The notes beneath the pieces are model-generated. The model ran no database searches, was not told the origin of the DNA, and saw nothing but the letters and a program-made list of their open reading frames with translations. Source: JAEUJM01 sp044221555 (lineage in GTDB: Bacteria > Actinomycetota > Acidimicrobiia > Acidimicrobiales > DATDAH01). Taken from it: a stretch of 64,000 bases of DNA. This document shows positions 26,809-35,314 of this stretch, one piece after another. How positions within the stretch are numbered: position 1 is the first letter of the stretch; every line of letters starts with the position of its first letter. The stretch lies in the NCBI GenBank assembly GCA_044221555.1, contig JBGAOY010000008.1, positions 124,001 to 188,000 on the forward strand, in the 5' to 3' direction. Both the position numbers and the translations under genes were made by a program.

Positions 26809-28764
26809 ATGTCCGAACCCACGATCGAGAACTACCTGAGCGAGGAGCGCACCTTCCCGCCGTCGGCCGACTTCGTCGCCAATGCCCTGGTGTCCGACCG
26901 CTCGCTCTACGACGAGGCCGACGCCGACCACGAGGCCTTCTGGGCCCGCCAGGCCCGTGAGCTGGTCAGTTGGAGCAAAGACTTCGACACCGTCCTCGAG
27001 TGGGACCTGCCCTTCGCGAAGTGGTTCCTCGGGGGTGAGCTCAACGTCTCGTACAACTGCCTCGACCGCCACATCGAGGCCGGCCGCGGCGACAAGGTCG
27101 CCTACCACTGGGAGGGCGAGCCGGGCGACACCCGCACCCTCACCTACGCCGACCTGCACGACGAGGTGCGGAAGTTCGCCAACGTCCTGAAGGGCCTGGG
27201 GGTGGCCAAAGGCGACCGGGTGGCCATCTACATGCCGATGATCCCCGAGCTGCCGGTGGCCATGCTGGCCTGCGCCCGCATCGGCGCCGCCCACTCGGTG
27301 GTGTTCGGCGGCTTCTCCCCGGACTCGCTCATCGACCGCATCAACGACGCCGAGTGCGGGGTGGTCGTCACCGCCGACGGCGGCTACCGCCGAGGCGCCC
27401 CGTCCGGCCTGAAGGTGAACGTCGACGCCGCCGTCACGTCCACCCCGTCGGTCCGATCGGTGGTGGTGGTGCAGCGCACCGGCCAGGACGTCACCATGGC
27501 CGAAGGTCGCGACCACTGGTACCACGAGCTCATGGCCGAGGCATCCACCGACTGCCCGCCCGAGCCCATGGGCTCCGAGGACCTGCTCTACCTGCTCTAC
27601 ACCTCGGGCACCACGGCCAAGCCCAAGGGCATCATGCACACCACGGGCGGCTACCTCACCCACGTGGCGTTCAGCCACAAGTACGTCTTCGACCTGAAGC
27701 CCGACACCGACGTCTACTGGTGCGCGGCCGACATCGGCTGGGTCACCGGCCACAGCTACATCGTCTACGGCCCGCTCACCAACGGGGCCACCTCGGTGAT
27801 CTACGAGGGCACGCCCGACACGCCCGGCCGCGACCGCCTGTGGCAGATCGTCGAGACCTACGGCGTCACCCAGCTCTACACGGCCCCCACGGCCATCCGC
27901 ACGTTCATGAAGTGGGGCCACCAGGAGCCCGCGAAGCACGACCTGTCCAGCCTCCGCCTCCTCGGCACCGTCGGCGAGCCCATCAACCCCGAGGCGTGGA
28001 TGTGGTACCACGAGCACATCGGCGGTGAGCGCTGCCCCATCGTCGACACGTGGTGGCAGACCGAGACGGGCGGTCACATGATCACCCCGCTGCCGGGCGT
28101 CACCGTCACCAAGCCGGGATCGGCCACGTTCCCGCTCCCGGGCATCGGTGTCGAGGTGGTCGACGACGCCGGCACCCCCATCGAGCGGGGCGGCGGGTAC
28201 CTCACCCTCACCCGGCCGTGGCCGGGCATGCTGCGGGGCATCTACGGCGACCCCCAGCGCTACTTCGACACCTACTGGAGCAAGTACCCGGGTCGCTACT
28301 TCGCCGGGGACGGGGCCAAGATCGACGACGACGGCTACCTGTGGCTGCTCGGTCGGGTCGACGACGTGATGAACGTGTCGGGCCACCGGGTGTCCACCAC
28401 CGAGGTCGAGTCGGCCCTGGTGGACCACTCGTCGGTCGCCGAGTCGGCGGTGGTGGGCGCCAACGACCCCACCACCGGCCAGGCCATCATCGGCTACGTG
28501 ATCCTGAAGGGCGACCAGGAGGCGTCGCCCGAGCTCGGCGAGGAGTTGCGCCAGCACGTGGCCAAGAAGATCGGCCCCACCGCCCGCCCCAAGACGGTGA
28601 TCTTCGTGCCCGACCTGCCCAAGACCCGCAGCGGCAAGATCATGCGGCGCCTCCTGCGCGACGTGGCCGACGGCCACGTACTCGGCGACACCACCACCCT
28701 GGCCGACGCCTCGGTGGTGGACGAGATCCGCGAGCGGGCCGCTGCGGCGCCCCAAGAGGATTAG
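26809..28764 (+). CDS. acs: acetyl-coenzyme A synthetase
   Basis: AMP-forming acetate:CoA ligase, 651 residues, the full family length. The AMP-binding P-loop YTSGTTAKPKG lies near residue 265 and the DTWWQTETGGHM motif near residue 412. GRVDDVMNVSGHRVSTTEVE and the C-terminal TRSGKIMRRLLR with the catalytic, normally acetylatable lysine complete the fold. It activates acetate or short acids for the TCA cycle and biosynthesis. Ribosome binding site GGAGGGG. The phosphatase gene follows after six bases and is likely cotranscribed. Confidence 0.97.
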   Translation: MSEPTIENYLSEERTFPPSADFVANALVSDRSLYDEADADHEAFWARQARELVSWSKDFDTVLEWDLPFAKWFLGGELNVSYNCLDRHIEAGRGDKVAYHWEGEPGDTRTLTYADLHDEVRKFANVLKGLGVAKGDRVAIYMPMIPELPVAMLACARIGAAHSVVFGGFSPDSLIDRINDAECGVVVTADGGYRRGAPSGLKVNVDAAVTSTPSVRSVVVVQRTGQDVTMAEGRDHWYHELMAEASTDCPPEPMGSEDLLYLLYTSGTTAKPKGIMHTTGGYLTHVAFSHKYVFDLKPDTDVYWCAADIGWVTGHSYIVYGPLTNGATSVIYEGTPDTPGRDRLWQIVETYGVTQLYTAPTAIRTFMKWGHQEPAKHDLSSLRLLGTVGEPINPEAWMWYHEHIGGERCPIVDTWWQTETGGHMITPLPGVTVTKPGSATFPLPGIGVEVVDDAGTPIERGGGYLTLTRPWPGMLRGIYGDPQRYFDTYWSKYPGRYFAGDGAKIDDDGYLWLLGRVDDVMNVSGHRVSTTEVESALVDHSSVAESAVVGANDPTTGQAIIGYVILKGDQEASPELGEELRQHVAKKIGPTARPKTVIFVPDLPKTRSGKIMRRLLRDVADGHVLGDTTTLADASVVDEIRERAAAAPQED

Positions 28765-28770
28765 GACGGG

Positions 28771-29274
28771 GTGCCGGGGCTGGTCGCGGGCGACTGGGAC
28801 AACTGGCGGTGGCGTGAGGGTCGGGTCGAGCCCGGCCCGGCCGTGGTGTTCGACATGGACGGCGTGCTGTCCGACGCGGCCGGGCGCCAGCACTACCTGG
28901 AGTACCCACGGCGTGACTGGGAGGCGTTCTTCCACGCCTGCGGCGACGACCCGCTGATCGACGAGGTGGCCCGCCTGCTCGACCTGCTCGACCCTGCGCT
29001 GCGGGTGATCCTGCTCACCGCCCGGCCCATCCGCGTGCAACCCCAGACCCTGGGCTGGCTGGCGCGCTACCAGTTGCGCTGGGACCTGCTGATCATGCGC
29101 GAGCACGCCGACTACATGGCGTCGCGCCACTTCAAGCACCGCACCGTCGACGAACTGCGCGACTACGGCTTCGACCTGCGCCTGGCCTTCGAGGACGACC
29201 GCCGCAACGTCGACATGTTCCACAGCGCCGGCGTCCCCTGCGTCTACATCCACTCCGGCTACTACGACAGCTGA
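28771..29274 (+). CDS. HAD phosphatase, polynucleotide kinase 3'-phosphatase-like
   Basis: 167 residues from GTG 28771. HAD motif I is VVFDMDGVLSD (about residues 25-35) with both catalytic aspartates. Motif II is ILLTARPIR, followed by the QTLGWLARYQLRWDLLIMR segment that resembles the phosphatase half of T4-type polynucleotide kinases; FEDDRRNVDMF provides the acidic motif IV. No kinase P-loop is present. It probably dephosphorylates nucleic acid ends or nucleotides; that specificity is inference. Six bases after acs, so likely in its transcript, with no obvious link in function. Confidence 0.8.
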   Translation: MPGLVAGDWDNWRWREGRVEPGPAVVFDMDGVLSDAAGRQHYLEYPRRDWEAFFHACGDDPLIDEVARLLDLLDPALRVILLTARPIRVQPQTLGWLARYQLRWDLLIMREHADYMASRHFKHRTVDELRDYGFDLRLAFEDDRRNVDMFHSAGVPCVYIHSGYYDS

Positions 29275-29509
29275 GCGGCGGCGGACCGCGCAGGGAACGC
29301 GCACACACCCGCTCCGGGCACCGTGGTGCCGCCAGAAGCGGCGTGGCGGTGCCGAGGTGGGTGAACGGACCCGAGCGCGGCCGAGCCGAGCGGTCATGGG
29401 CCCGACGGCGCCGCGCGGAGGTGCCCGAGCGGGAGCGTCTGCCCTCGGGCCGACACCGGGATGCCCGACATCGGCGCAGATCACCGATGCCGTCAGCCCC
29501 TGGCCGTCC

Positions 29510-29521
29510 TATGGTGCCGAC
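29510..29521 (+). promoter_or_regulatory. candidate -10 element, leaderless start of TAP-like hydrolase gene
   Basis: TATGGT (29510-29515) is 6 bases before the GTG start and no Shine-Dalgarno sequence precedes the gene. The 247-base intergenic region 29275-29521 otherwise shows no gene. Confidence 0.4.
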
Positions 29522-30997
29522 GTGAGCGGGCTCGGGTGGTGGCGGACGACGGCGGGCATCGCGATGGTGGCCGGTCTGGTGGCGGCGGGCTGCGCGAGCG
29601 ACCAGGGGGCGGGGGAGGATGCCGCCGGATCGACGACCACCGCCGTCGCCACCGCGCCGGCGACGGCTCCGCCCCTTCCGTTCGATCCGGTGCCGATCCA
29701 CTGGCGGCACTGCGCCGCCGACCACGACTGTGCCCGCGTTCGCGTCCCGCTCGACTGGAGCGACCCGGATGGCGCCACCACCTCCGTGGCGCTGGTCCGG
29801 GTACCGGCCACGCGCCCCGACCGTCGGATCGGGTCGTTGCTCGTGAACCCCGGCGGCCCGGGAGGCAGCGGGATCGAGAGCGTCCTCGCCGGTGGCTACC
29901 CGCCGGGCGCCGGTCGCCGCTTCGACATCGTCGGCTGGGACCCCCGGGGGGTGGGGGAGAGCTCCCCGCTGCACTGCGGCGACACCGTGGCCGCCTGGCT
30001 GCGAGCCGATCCCAGCCCCGACGACGCCACCGAACGTCGAGATCTGGACCGTCGGGCGCGGGCCATCGCCGACGAGTGCCAGGCCGAGGACGGTGACGCG
30101 CTGCCGTTCCTCGGCACGCAGAGCGAGGCGCGCGACCTGGAAGCCATCCGCCTGGCGTTGGGTGAGGAGGGCCTCACCTACCTGGGCTACTCGGCGGGCA
30201 CCATGATCGGTGCCCGGTACGCGGCGCTGTTCCCCACGCACATCAGGGCCATGGTGCTCGACGGCGTGGTCGACCCCACGACCGACCACGAGGAGAGCTA
30301 CCTGGCCCAGGCCCGGGCCTACGAGGACGGCCTGGATGCGATCTTCGCCCACTGCGCCGCCGATCCCGAGTGCCCGGTCGACGACGCCGATGCGGCCTTC
30401 GCGGAGGTCGCCGCCGCCGTCGAGCGGGCCGACCTCCCGGGCGACCCGGTGCCGCTGGGGCCCGCCGAGTTCGGCCGGGCCTCGTTCTTCGCCACCTACA
30501 GCGACGAGCTCTGGGACACCTATCTGCGGGGACTGGCCGCCGCGCTGGCCGGTGACGGCGACCCGCTGGCCGAGCTGGCCGGGCTGTACGACGGGTCGTC
30601 GGACTACGTCGCCTACCTCTCGATCTGGTGCGTGGACATGCCCCACCCCGAGGGTGCGCGCGAGTGGGACGCCTTCGTGGACCGCGTGGTCGCCGCCGCG
30701 CCCCGGATCGGCGCGGTCGAGGCCAACGAGCTTCGGGGGTGCGCGTTCTGGCCGGCGCCCACCACCCGTCCCCTCGACCCGGTGGTGGCGCCCGGTTCGC
30801 CGCCCATCCTCGTGGTGGGCAACACCGGCGACGCCGTCACGCCCTACGCGGAGGCGGAGGCGGTCGCCAGCGCGCTGGAGGACGGGCACCTGCTCACCGT
30901 CGATGCCGATCAGCACACGAGCGGGGGAATCCCCTGCGCCGATGCGGCGGTCGCCGCCTACCTGGTCACGGTGGAGCCACCCAGCGACGACTGCTGA
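29522..30997 (+). CDS. secreted alpha/beta hydrolase, tripeptidyl aminopeptidase (TAP)-like lipoprotein
   Basis: 491 residues. Lipobox AAGC (Cys24). The fold follows the actinobacterial TAP/SlpD pattern: LLVNPGGPGGSG oxyanion segment near residue 105, FDIVGWDPRGVGES near residue 135, nucleophile Ser in the elbow GYSAGT near residue 222, Asp in VVGNTGDAVTP and His in DADQHTS near the C-terminus, inside the TAP-like C-terminal domain. Likely an extracellular exopeptidase for peptide use. The kelch-like lipoprotein gene follows 35 bases later. Confidence 0.86.
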   Translation: MSGLGWWRTTAGIAMVAGLVAAGCASDQGAGEDAAGSTTTAVATAPATAPPLPFDPVPIHWRHCAADHDCARVRVPLDWSDPDGATTSVALVRVPATRPDRRIGSLLVNPGGPGGSGIESVLAGGYPPGAGRRFDIVGWDPRGVGESSPLHCGDTVAAWLRADPSPDDATERRDLDRRARAIADECQAEDGDALPFLGTQSEARDLEAIRLALGEEGLTYLGYSAGTMIGARYAALFPTHIRAMVLDGVVDPTTDHEESYLAQARAYEDGLDAIFAHCAADPECPVDDADAAFAEVAAAVERADLPGDPVPLGPAEFGRASFFATYSDELWDTYLRGLAAALAGDGDPLAELAGLYDGSSDYVAYLSIWCVDMPHPEGAREWDAFVDRVVAAAPRIGAVEANELRGCAFWPAPTTRPLDPVVAPGSPPILVVGNTGDAVTPYAEAEAVASALEDGHLLTVDADQHTSGGIPCADAAVAAYLVTVEPPSDDC

Positions 30998-31032
30998 GGC
31001 CCCGGTCGGCTCCGGACCGCCAGACTGGTCGG

Positions 31033-32259
31033 ATGCGTCGTCGGGGGATCCTGCTGGTGGGCGTCATCGGCGTCATGGTCGCGCTGGCGGCCTGTGGCTC
31101 GGCCGGGTCGCCCGAGGCGGGGGGATCGGTGGACGAGGTCGCGCTGAGCCCGCGACAGAGCCCGGCGCTGGCATGGGTGGGGGACCGCCTCTTCGTGTAC
31201 GGCGGCGCGGTCGGGACACCGGATCCGGTGGGCGACGATCCGTTCGCCGGCGCCCCTCGTTCCCCCGAGGGGGTCGTGCTCGCGCGCACCGACGGCGCCC
31301 TCTTCGATGTCGAGACCCCGGCCATGGAGCCCCTGCCCGAGGCACCGTTCGCGGATCCGGTGCAGTACCCCGAGGCGATCGCCGTCGATGACGAGGTGGT
31401 GGTGCTGGGCATCGACTGCCCCCACCCGAACCCGGACCCCGAGGACACGACGGGCACGTGCGAGCCGGGCACCTACGCCGCGGCGGTGTACTCGGTGACC
31501 GATGACGACTGGCGCGAGGTGACGATGCCGGCGGCCATGGACGGGCTGGTCAACGGGGCCACCGAACCGGTCGGCGCCACCAGCGACGGCCGGGCCCTGT
31601 TCGTCCTCGGGTCGAGGGACGACGTCATCGAGCAGCTGTGGGCGTACACGCCGGCGGAGGACCGGTGGCGCCGACTGCCCTCGCCCGAGGTCCGGGCCGA
31701 CGCCCGGTGCCTGGCCGGCGACACCGTGGCGGTGATGTCGGGCTCGATCCTGGAGGACGTCGGTGAGCCCCCGCTGTCCGACACCGACCCTCGCCCCGGC
31801 GGGTGGATCGGGTACCTCGACCCGACCCTCCACCTCCTCACCCTCACCGACCACGACCCGCGGTGGCGCACCACGGTGGCTGCCGAGGAGGCGCCCCTCG
31901 GCACCGCCACCGCCCAGCTCGACTGCACCGACGACATGGCGTTGTACCGCAACACGGGCTCGATGCCGCAGTTCCACAGCGTGCGCCAGGGACACGAGCA
32001 GGACGACTGGCTGGTGCCGTCGCCCAGCCCGGCTGAGGGTCACTTCAGCCACATGCTCGGGATCGGTGACCGGATGATCTTCTTCAACTCGAACAACGTC
32101 CAGTCCGCGGTGTACGACCCCGCCGCCGACGCGTGGCAGCTCCTCGAGGGCGACCTCGCCGTGCAGTACCCCGTGTGGACCGGCGACGCGATCACCGGCT
32201 GGCCCGGCGGCGACGGCGCCGTCCAGCCTCTGTACTTCCCCTTTCGACCCATCTCCTGA
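31033..32259 (+). CDS. kelch-like beta-propeller lipoprotein, function unknown
   Basis: 408 residues with a lipoprotein signal (LAAC, Cys21). The mature part has repeated blocks of about 50 residues with patterns such as GDRLFVYGG, DEVVVLG and WAYTPAEDRWRRLPSP, typical of kelch or related propeller repeats. No catalytic residues are recognised. A CAGACT element 6 bases before the ATG and the lack of a Shine-Dalgarno suggest a leaderless start. A role as surface binding protein is a guess from the fold. Confidence 0.6.
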   Translation: MRRRGILLVGVIGVMVALAACGSAGSPEAGGSVDEVALSPRQSPALAWVGDRLFVYGGAVGTPDPVGDDPFAGAPRSPEGVVLARTDGALFDVETPAMEPLPEAPFADPVQYPEAIAVDDEVVVLGIDCPHPNPDPEDTTGTCEPGTYAAAVYSVTDDDWREVTMPAAMDGLVNGATEPVGATSDGRALFVLGSRDDVIEQLWAYTPAEDRWRRLPSPEVRADARCLAGDTVAVMSGSILEDVGEPPLSDTDPRPGGWIGYLDPTLHLLTLTDHDPRWRTTVAAEEAPLGTATAQLDCTDDMALYRNTGSMPQFHSVRQGHEQDDWLVPSPSPAEGHFSHMLGIGDRMIFFNSNNVQSAVYDPAADAWQLLEGDLAVQYPVWTGDAITGWPGGDGAVQPLYFPFRPIS

Positions 32260-32452
32260 TCGGGGAGGCCACTGGCGAGCGCGGCCGCATCGGCCTGATC
32301 GACCCTACGCCGCTCCCGCCCGGCTTCACCCTCGACGTGGCCGAGTCGTTCGACCGCTGAGGCGGCGGCACCGACCGGCAGCGACCGCGCCGCCGCGGGC
32401 CGAGTCGGTGGGGCGTAGGCTCCGGCCCCAATCGGAACCGGAGGCCGGCCAC

Positions 32453-33841
32453 ATGCACTTGACCATCGGATCACGGACGCGGGCCGCAGGGCTGATCGCG
32501 GTGTTGCTGGGCGGAGCGACACTGGTGGTCGTTTCGCCGCCGGCCGGCGCCGGCGGGCCGGCACCGGTCACCGAGACGTTCGGGTTCACCGGCGCCGTGC
32601 AGACCTTCACGGTGCCCGAGGGCGTCGAGATGCTGACGGTCGTGGCCTTCGGGGCCCAGGGTGGCGCGGGCCAACAGGCGGCCGGTGCCGCCTCCACGGC
32701 CACGGCGGGCGCGCTGGGCGGAAGCGCGCAGACGAACGTGCCGGTGTCACCGGGCGAGCAACTCTCGGTCTACGTCGGGGGACAGGGTGGCGTGGGCTCG
32801 GCCACCAGCGCACCGTCCGCCTCCGGTGGCGCGGGTGGGTTCAACGGTGGGGGGAACGGCGCGGCGGCTCAGTTGGAGGTCTTCGACTCGGCGCGCAACT
32901 GCGGGGCCGGCGGGGGCGGCGGTGGTGGTGCGTCGGACATCCGCAAGGGCGGCACCGGGCTCGACGCCCGCGTGGTCGTGGGGGCCGGCGGTGGCGGCGG
33001 GGCCGGCAGCGCGTCGGCGGCGGCCATCGGCACCCCCAATGCCGGCAGCTCGTCGGTCGTGGGCGGCACCGGTGGTGGGGCGAGCGGCGGGGCCGGAGGC
33101 GGATCGGGTGGCAGTGGCGGCACTCAGCTCGCCGGTGGCGACGGGAGCACGCCGACCAACGCCGGAGGCCCGGGGACCGGCGGGTCCGGGGTCGCCGGCT
33201 CGACCGTACCGATGAGCATCGTGGGCTGCGTGAGCGGTGGCGGTGGCGGTGGCGGCCTGTTCGGTGGCGGGGGCGGCGGCCTGCCCCCGCAGCTGGGGTC
33301 TGCCGGCGGCGGGGGTGGTGGCTCCTCGTGGCCGCCTCACCTCACCACCGCGGGCGTGCGGTCGGGTGACGGCGTGGTCACCATCACCTACACACCGCCG
33401 GCCGTGGCGCAGTGCCAGGGTCAGGACGTCACCGTCGACCTCGGCGCCGAGCAGCAGCCGACCGAGGGCGACGACGTGATCCTCGGTACCGACGGCATCG
33501 ACCTGGTGTTGGGCCTCGGCGGCGACGACGTGTTCTGTGGGGGGACCGGGCGCGACTTCTTCGACGGTGGTGCCGGTCGCGACGACGCCCTCGGCGGTCC
33601 CGGCGCCGACATGCTCGACGGCGGTGGGGGCCGCGACGTGCTCGACGGCGGCGCGGGCCCTGACTTCGTCGACGGTCAGGTGGGCGCCGACGTGCTCCTC
33701 GGCCGGGGTGGCGATGACAGCCTCCGAGGCGAGGGGGGTGACGACCAGCTCGTCGGTGGGCCGGGGAGCGACGACCTCTGCCGCGGCGGTCCCGGCACCG
33801 ACACCGGACCGGGGTGCGAGACCCGCATCGGGATCCCCTGA
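32453..33841 (+). CDS. secreted glycine-rich protein with RTX-type calcium-binding repeats
   Basis: 462 residues. The ATG is set by GGAGG 8 bases upstream; the signal peptide ends near AGAGGP. Residues 35-330 resemble the glycine-rich domain of ALK-type receptors and bacterial surface proteins (FTVPEGVEMLTVVAFGAQGG, then many GGGGGG runs, then GVVTITYTPP). Residues 345-455 contain at least ten G-G-x-G-x-D-x nonapeptides of the hemolysin/RTX type (for example GGAGRDDALGGPGADML). The protein is probably exported and folds on calcium. Cysteines at the end may form a disulfide. Confidence 0.8.
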   Translation: MHLTIGSRTRAAGLIAVLLGGATLVVVSPPAGAGGPAPVTETFGFTGAVQTFTVPEGVEMLTVVAFGAQGGAGQQAAGAASTATAGALGGSAQTNVPVSPGEQLSVYVGGQGGVGSATSAPSASGGAGGFNGGGNGAAAQLEVFDSARNCGAGGGGGGGASDIRKGGTGLDARVVVGAGGGGGAGSASAAAIGTPNAGSSSVVGGTGGGASGGAGGGSGGSGGTQLAGGDGSTPTNAGGPGTGGSGVAGSTVPMSIVGCVSGGGGGGGLFGGGGGGLPPQLGSAGGGGGGSSWPPHLTTAGVRSGDGVVTITYTPPAVAQCQGQDVTVDLGAEQQPTEGDDVILGTDGIDLVLGLGGDDVFCGGTGRDFFDGGAGRDDALGGPGADMLDGGGGRDVLDGGAGPDFVDGQVGADVLLGRGGDDSLRGEGGDDQLVGGPGSDDLCRGGPGTDTGPGCETRIGIP

Positions 33842-33865
33842 CCGCCGCGATGCGGTGCTTGCCCC

Positions 33866-34354
33866 TCAGTCGCGGAAGTTGCTGAACGACAGCGGGATGC
33901 CGAAGTCCTCCTCGCGGAGGGCGGCGATCACCGCCTGGAGGTCGTCGCGCTTCTTGCCGCTCACTCGCAGCTGGTCGGCCTGGGTCTGGCTCTGGATGCC
34001 CTTGAGGCCGAGGCCCTTGATGAACTTGTTGAGCTCGCGGGCCTTGTCGGACGAGATGCCGGCGGCCAGGGTGACCACCTGGCGGACGGTGCCCCCTGAG
34101 GCCTCCTCCACCTTCCCGTAGTCGAGGGCCTTCAGGCTGACCTTGCGCTTGACCAGCTTCTCCTCGAGCAACTGGGTGAGCGCGGTCAGGCGGTCCTCGC
34201 TCGAGGTGTGCAGCGTGATCTCGTTGGTACCCAACTCGATGGTGGAATTGGTGCCCTTGAAGTCGTAGCGCTGCGCCAGTTCGCGACTGGCCTGATCGAC
34301 CGCGTTGCGCACCTCTTGGGCGTCCACCTCGGAGACGACGTCGAACGTTGGCAT
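33866..34354 (-). CDS. YajQ family nucleotide-binding protein
   Basis: 162 residues beginning MPTFDVVSEVDAQEVRNAVDQ. The family segments RYDFKGTNSTIEL, KRKVSLKALDYGKVEEASGGTVRQVV and GLKGIQSQTQADQLRVSGKKRDDLQ are all present up to the terminal DFGIPLSFSNFRD. Some members bind cyclic di-GMP and act with transcription factors; whether this one does is not visible. Convergent with the glycine-rich protein gene and divergent from tRNA-Tyr. Confidence 0.93.
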   Translation of the reverse strand: MPTFDVVSEVDAQEVRNAVDQASRELAQRYDFKGTNSTIELGTNEITLHTSSEDRLTALTQLLEEKLVKRKVSLKALDYGKVEEASGGTVRQVVTLAAGISSDKARELNKFIKGLGLKGIQSQTQADQLRVSGKKRDDLQAVIAALREEDFGIPLSFSNFRD

Positions 34355-34455
34355 GGGCGCGACCCTACCGGCCTGCCGGTGACCGGTGGGTCGATCCGCG
34401 GCCCTCGTCGGTGTTCCCGTATCTCGCTCGTCCGCGAGCGGACGCCACGCCAGAC

Positions 34456-34484
34456 TGGACAGTGCAGACGGCCCTCCGTAGGGT
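34456..34484 (+). promoter_or_regulatory. promoter of tRNA-Tyr
   Basis: TGGACA (34456-34461), a 17-base spacer and TAGGGT (34479-34484) lie 12 bases before the tRNA. Good fit to a vegetative sigma-70 promoter. Confidence 0.55.
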
Positions 34485-34496
34485 CTCCTGCTCCAA

Positions 34497-34581
34497 GGGT
34501 CGGTGCCCGAGTGGCCAAAGGGAACGGGCTGTAAACCCGTCGGCATTGCCTACGGAGGTTCAAATCCTCCCCGGCCCACCA
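34497..34581 (+). tRNA. tRNA-Tyr (GTA), CCA encoded
   Basis: Acceptor stem GGGTCGG pairs with CCGGCCC (one G-T pair). The anticodon loop CTGTAAA gives anticodon GTA, the long variable arm (TCGGCATTGCCTACGGA region) is of type II as in bacterial tRNA-Tyr, the T-loop is GGTTCAAATCC, and CCA is encoded at 34579-34581. Confidence 0.95.
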
Positions 34582-34629
34582 CGAGTCAGGCGCACTCGCC
34601 GCCTCCAGGAGCCCGGCGGCCGCAGGGCA

Positions 34630-35244
34630 TCACCGGTGGCGGCGCGGCGCCGGTGACGGATGCTGCCCGCCGAGGCCTCGCCAGGTCACCGCGGCGGTTC
34701 GCTCGGCCCAACGCCTCGGTGGCGGGTCCCCCGCCAGGGCGCGGGCATACCAACTGCCGGTGAGCATGGTGACGGCGAGCTCGACGTCGGCTTCGGGGTC
34801 GAGCAGCCCGTCCGCGTGTGCCCGCTGCAGGATCCGGAGCAGCGCGGCGCGGCGGGGCGCCACCACCCGTCGCCGGTACAGCTGGACGAGCTCGGGGTCG
34901 GTGGCGCGGTTGAGCATGGTGCCGACCATGGAGAGACCGTCGGGTCGGCTGATGCCGCGCTGGAAGCTCTTGAGCTCGTCGACGAGGTCGGCGTAGGGGT
35001 CGTCGGTCGAGGGGCGCTGCTCGGCGCGGGCCAGTGCCTCGATCGCCGCGGTGGCGAGCTCCGCCTTGGACGGCCACCGCCGATACAGGGCCTGGCGGGT
35101 GGTGTCGGCCTCGTGGGCGATGGCGACGAGCGACATGGCCTCGTACCCGTGGCGGGCAAGGTGCGACGCAGTGGTCGCGAGGACGCGCTCGTCGATGCTG
35201 CGATCGAGGGGCCGGCCGGGCCCGGCGCTGCTCACGTGGTCCAT
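34630..35244 (-). CDS. TetR-family transcriptional regulator
   Basis: 204 residues beginning MDHVSSAGPGRPLDRSID. The N-terminal helix-turn-helix is RVLATTASHLARHGYEAMSLVAIAHEADTTRQALYRRWPSKAELATAAI (about residues 18-66), a standard TetR domain; the C-terminal half is the ligand-binding/dimerisation part with a TetR_C-like PRRAALLRILQRAHADGLLD segment. Divergent from the oxidoreductase gene across 70 unusually AT-rich bases, so it probably represses that gene and itself. The ligand is unknown. Confidence 0.9.
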   Translation of the reverse strand: MDHVSSAGPGRPLDRSIDERVLATTASHLARHGYEAMSLVAIAHEADTTRQALYRRWPSKAELATAAIEALARAEQRPSTDDPYADLVDELKSFQRGISRPDGLSMVGTMLNRATDPELVQLYRRRVVAPRRAALLRILQRAHADGLLDPEADVELAVTMLTGSWYARALAGDPPPRRWAERTAAVTWRGLGGQHPSPAPRRHR

Positions 35245-35314
35245 GCTAGTGGGAATATTACGGTACTGATCTGTATTGATATCCTCGGTACACAACGTGG
35301 AGAGGAACGAGCAG
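35245..35314. promoter_or_regulatory. AT-rich divergent control region, TetR/oxidoreductase
   Basis: This 70-base spacer is much lower in GC than its surroundings. It contains TATTACGGTAC, GATATC and two CGGTAC elements (about 35260 and 35285), plausible operator half-sites, and ends in GGAGAGGA, the ribosome binding site of the rightward gene. The operator assignment is inference. Confidence 0.4.

Noticed and set aside
25444..29484. A very long open frame on the minus strand opposite the methyltransferase end, phosphoesterase, acs and phosphatase genes
   Set aside because: It is a GC-driven shadow: composition is Gly/Arg/His/Val-rich without conserved motifs, and the opposite strand has well-supported genes over the whole length.
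33237..33663. Alternative-frame ORFs within the glycine-rich gene
   Set aside because: They are Arg/Gly-rich frame-shifts of the repeats; the frame with signal peptide and RTX motifs explains the region.
34497..34581. tRNA-Leu or tRNA-Ser because of the long variable arm
   Set aside because: The anticodon loop CTGTAAA clearly gives GTA (Tyr), which is also of the long-arm class in bacteria.
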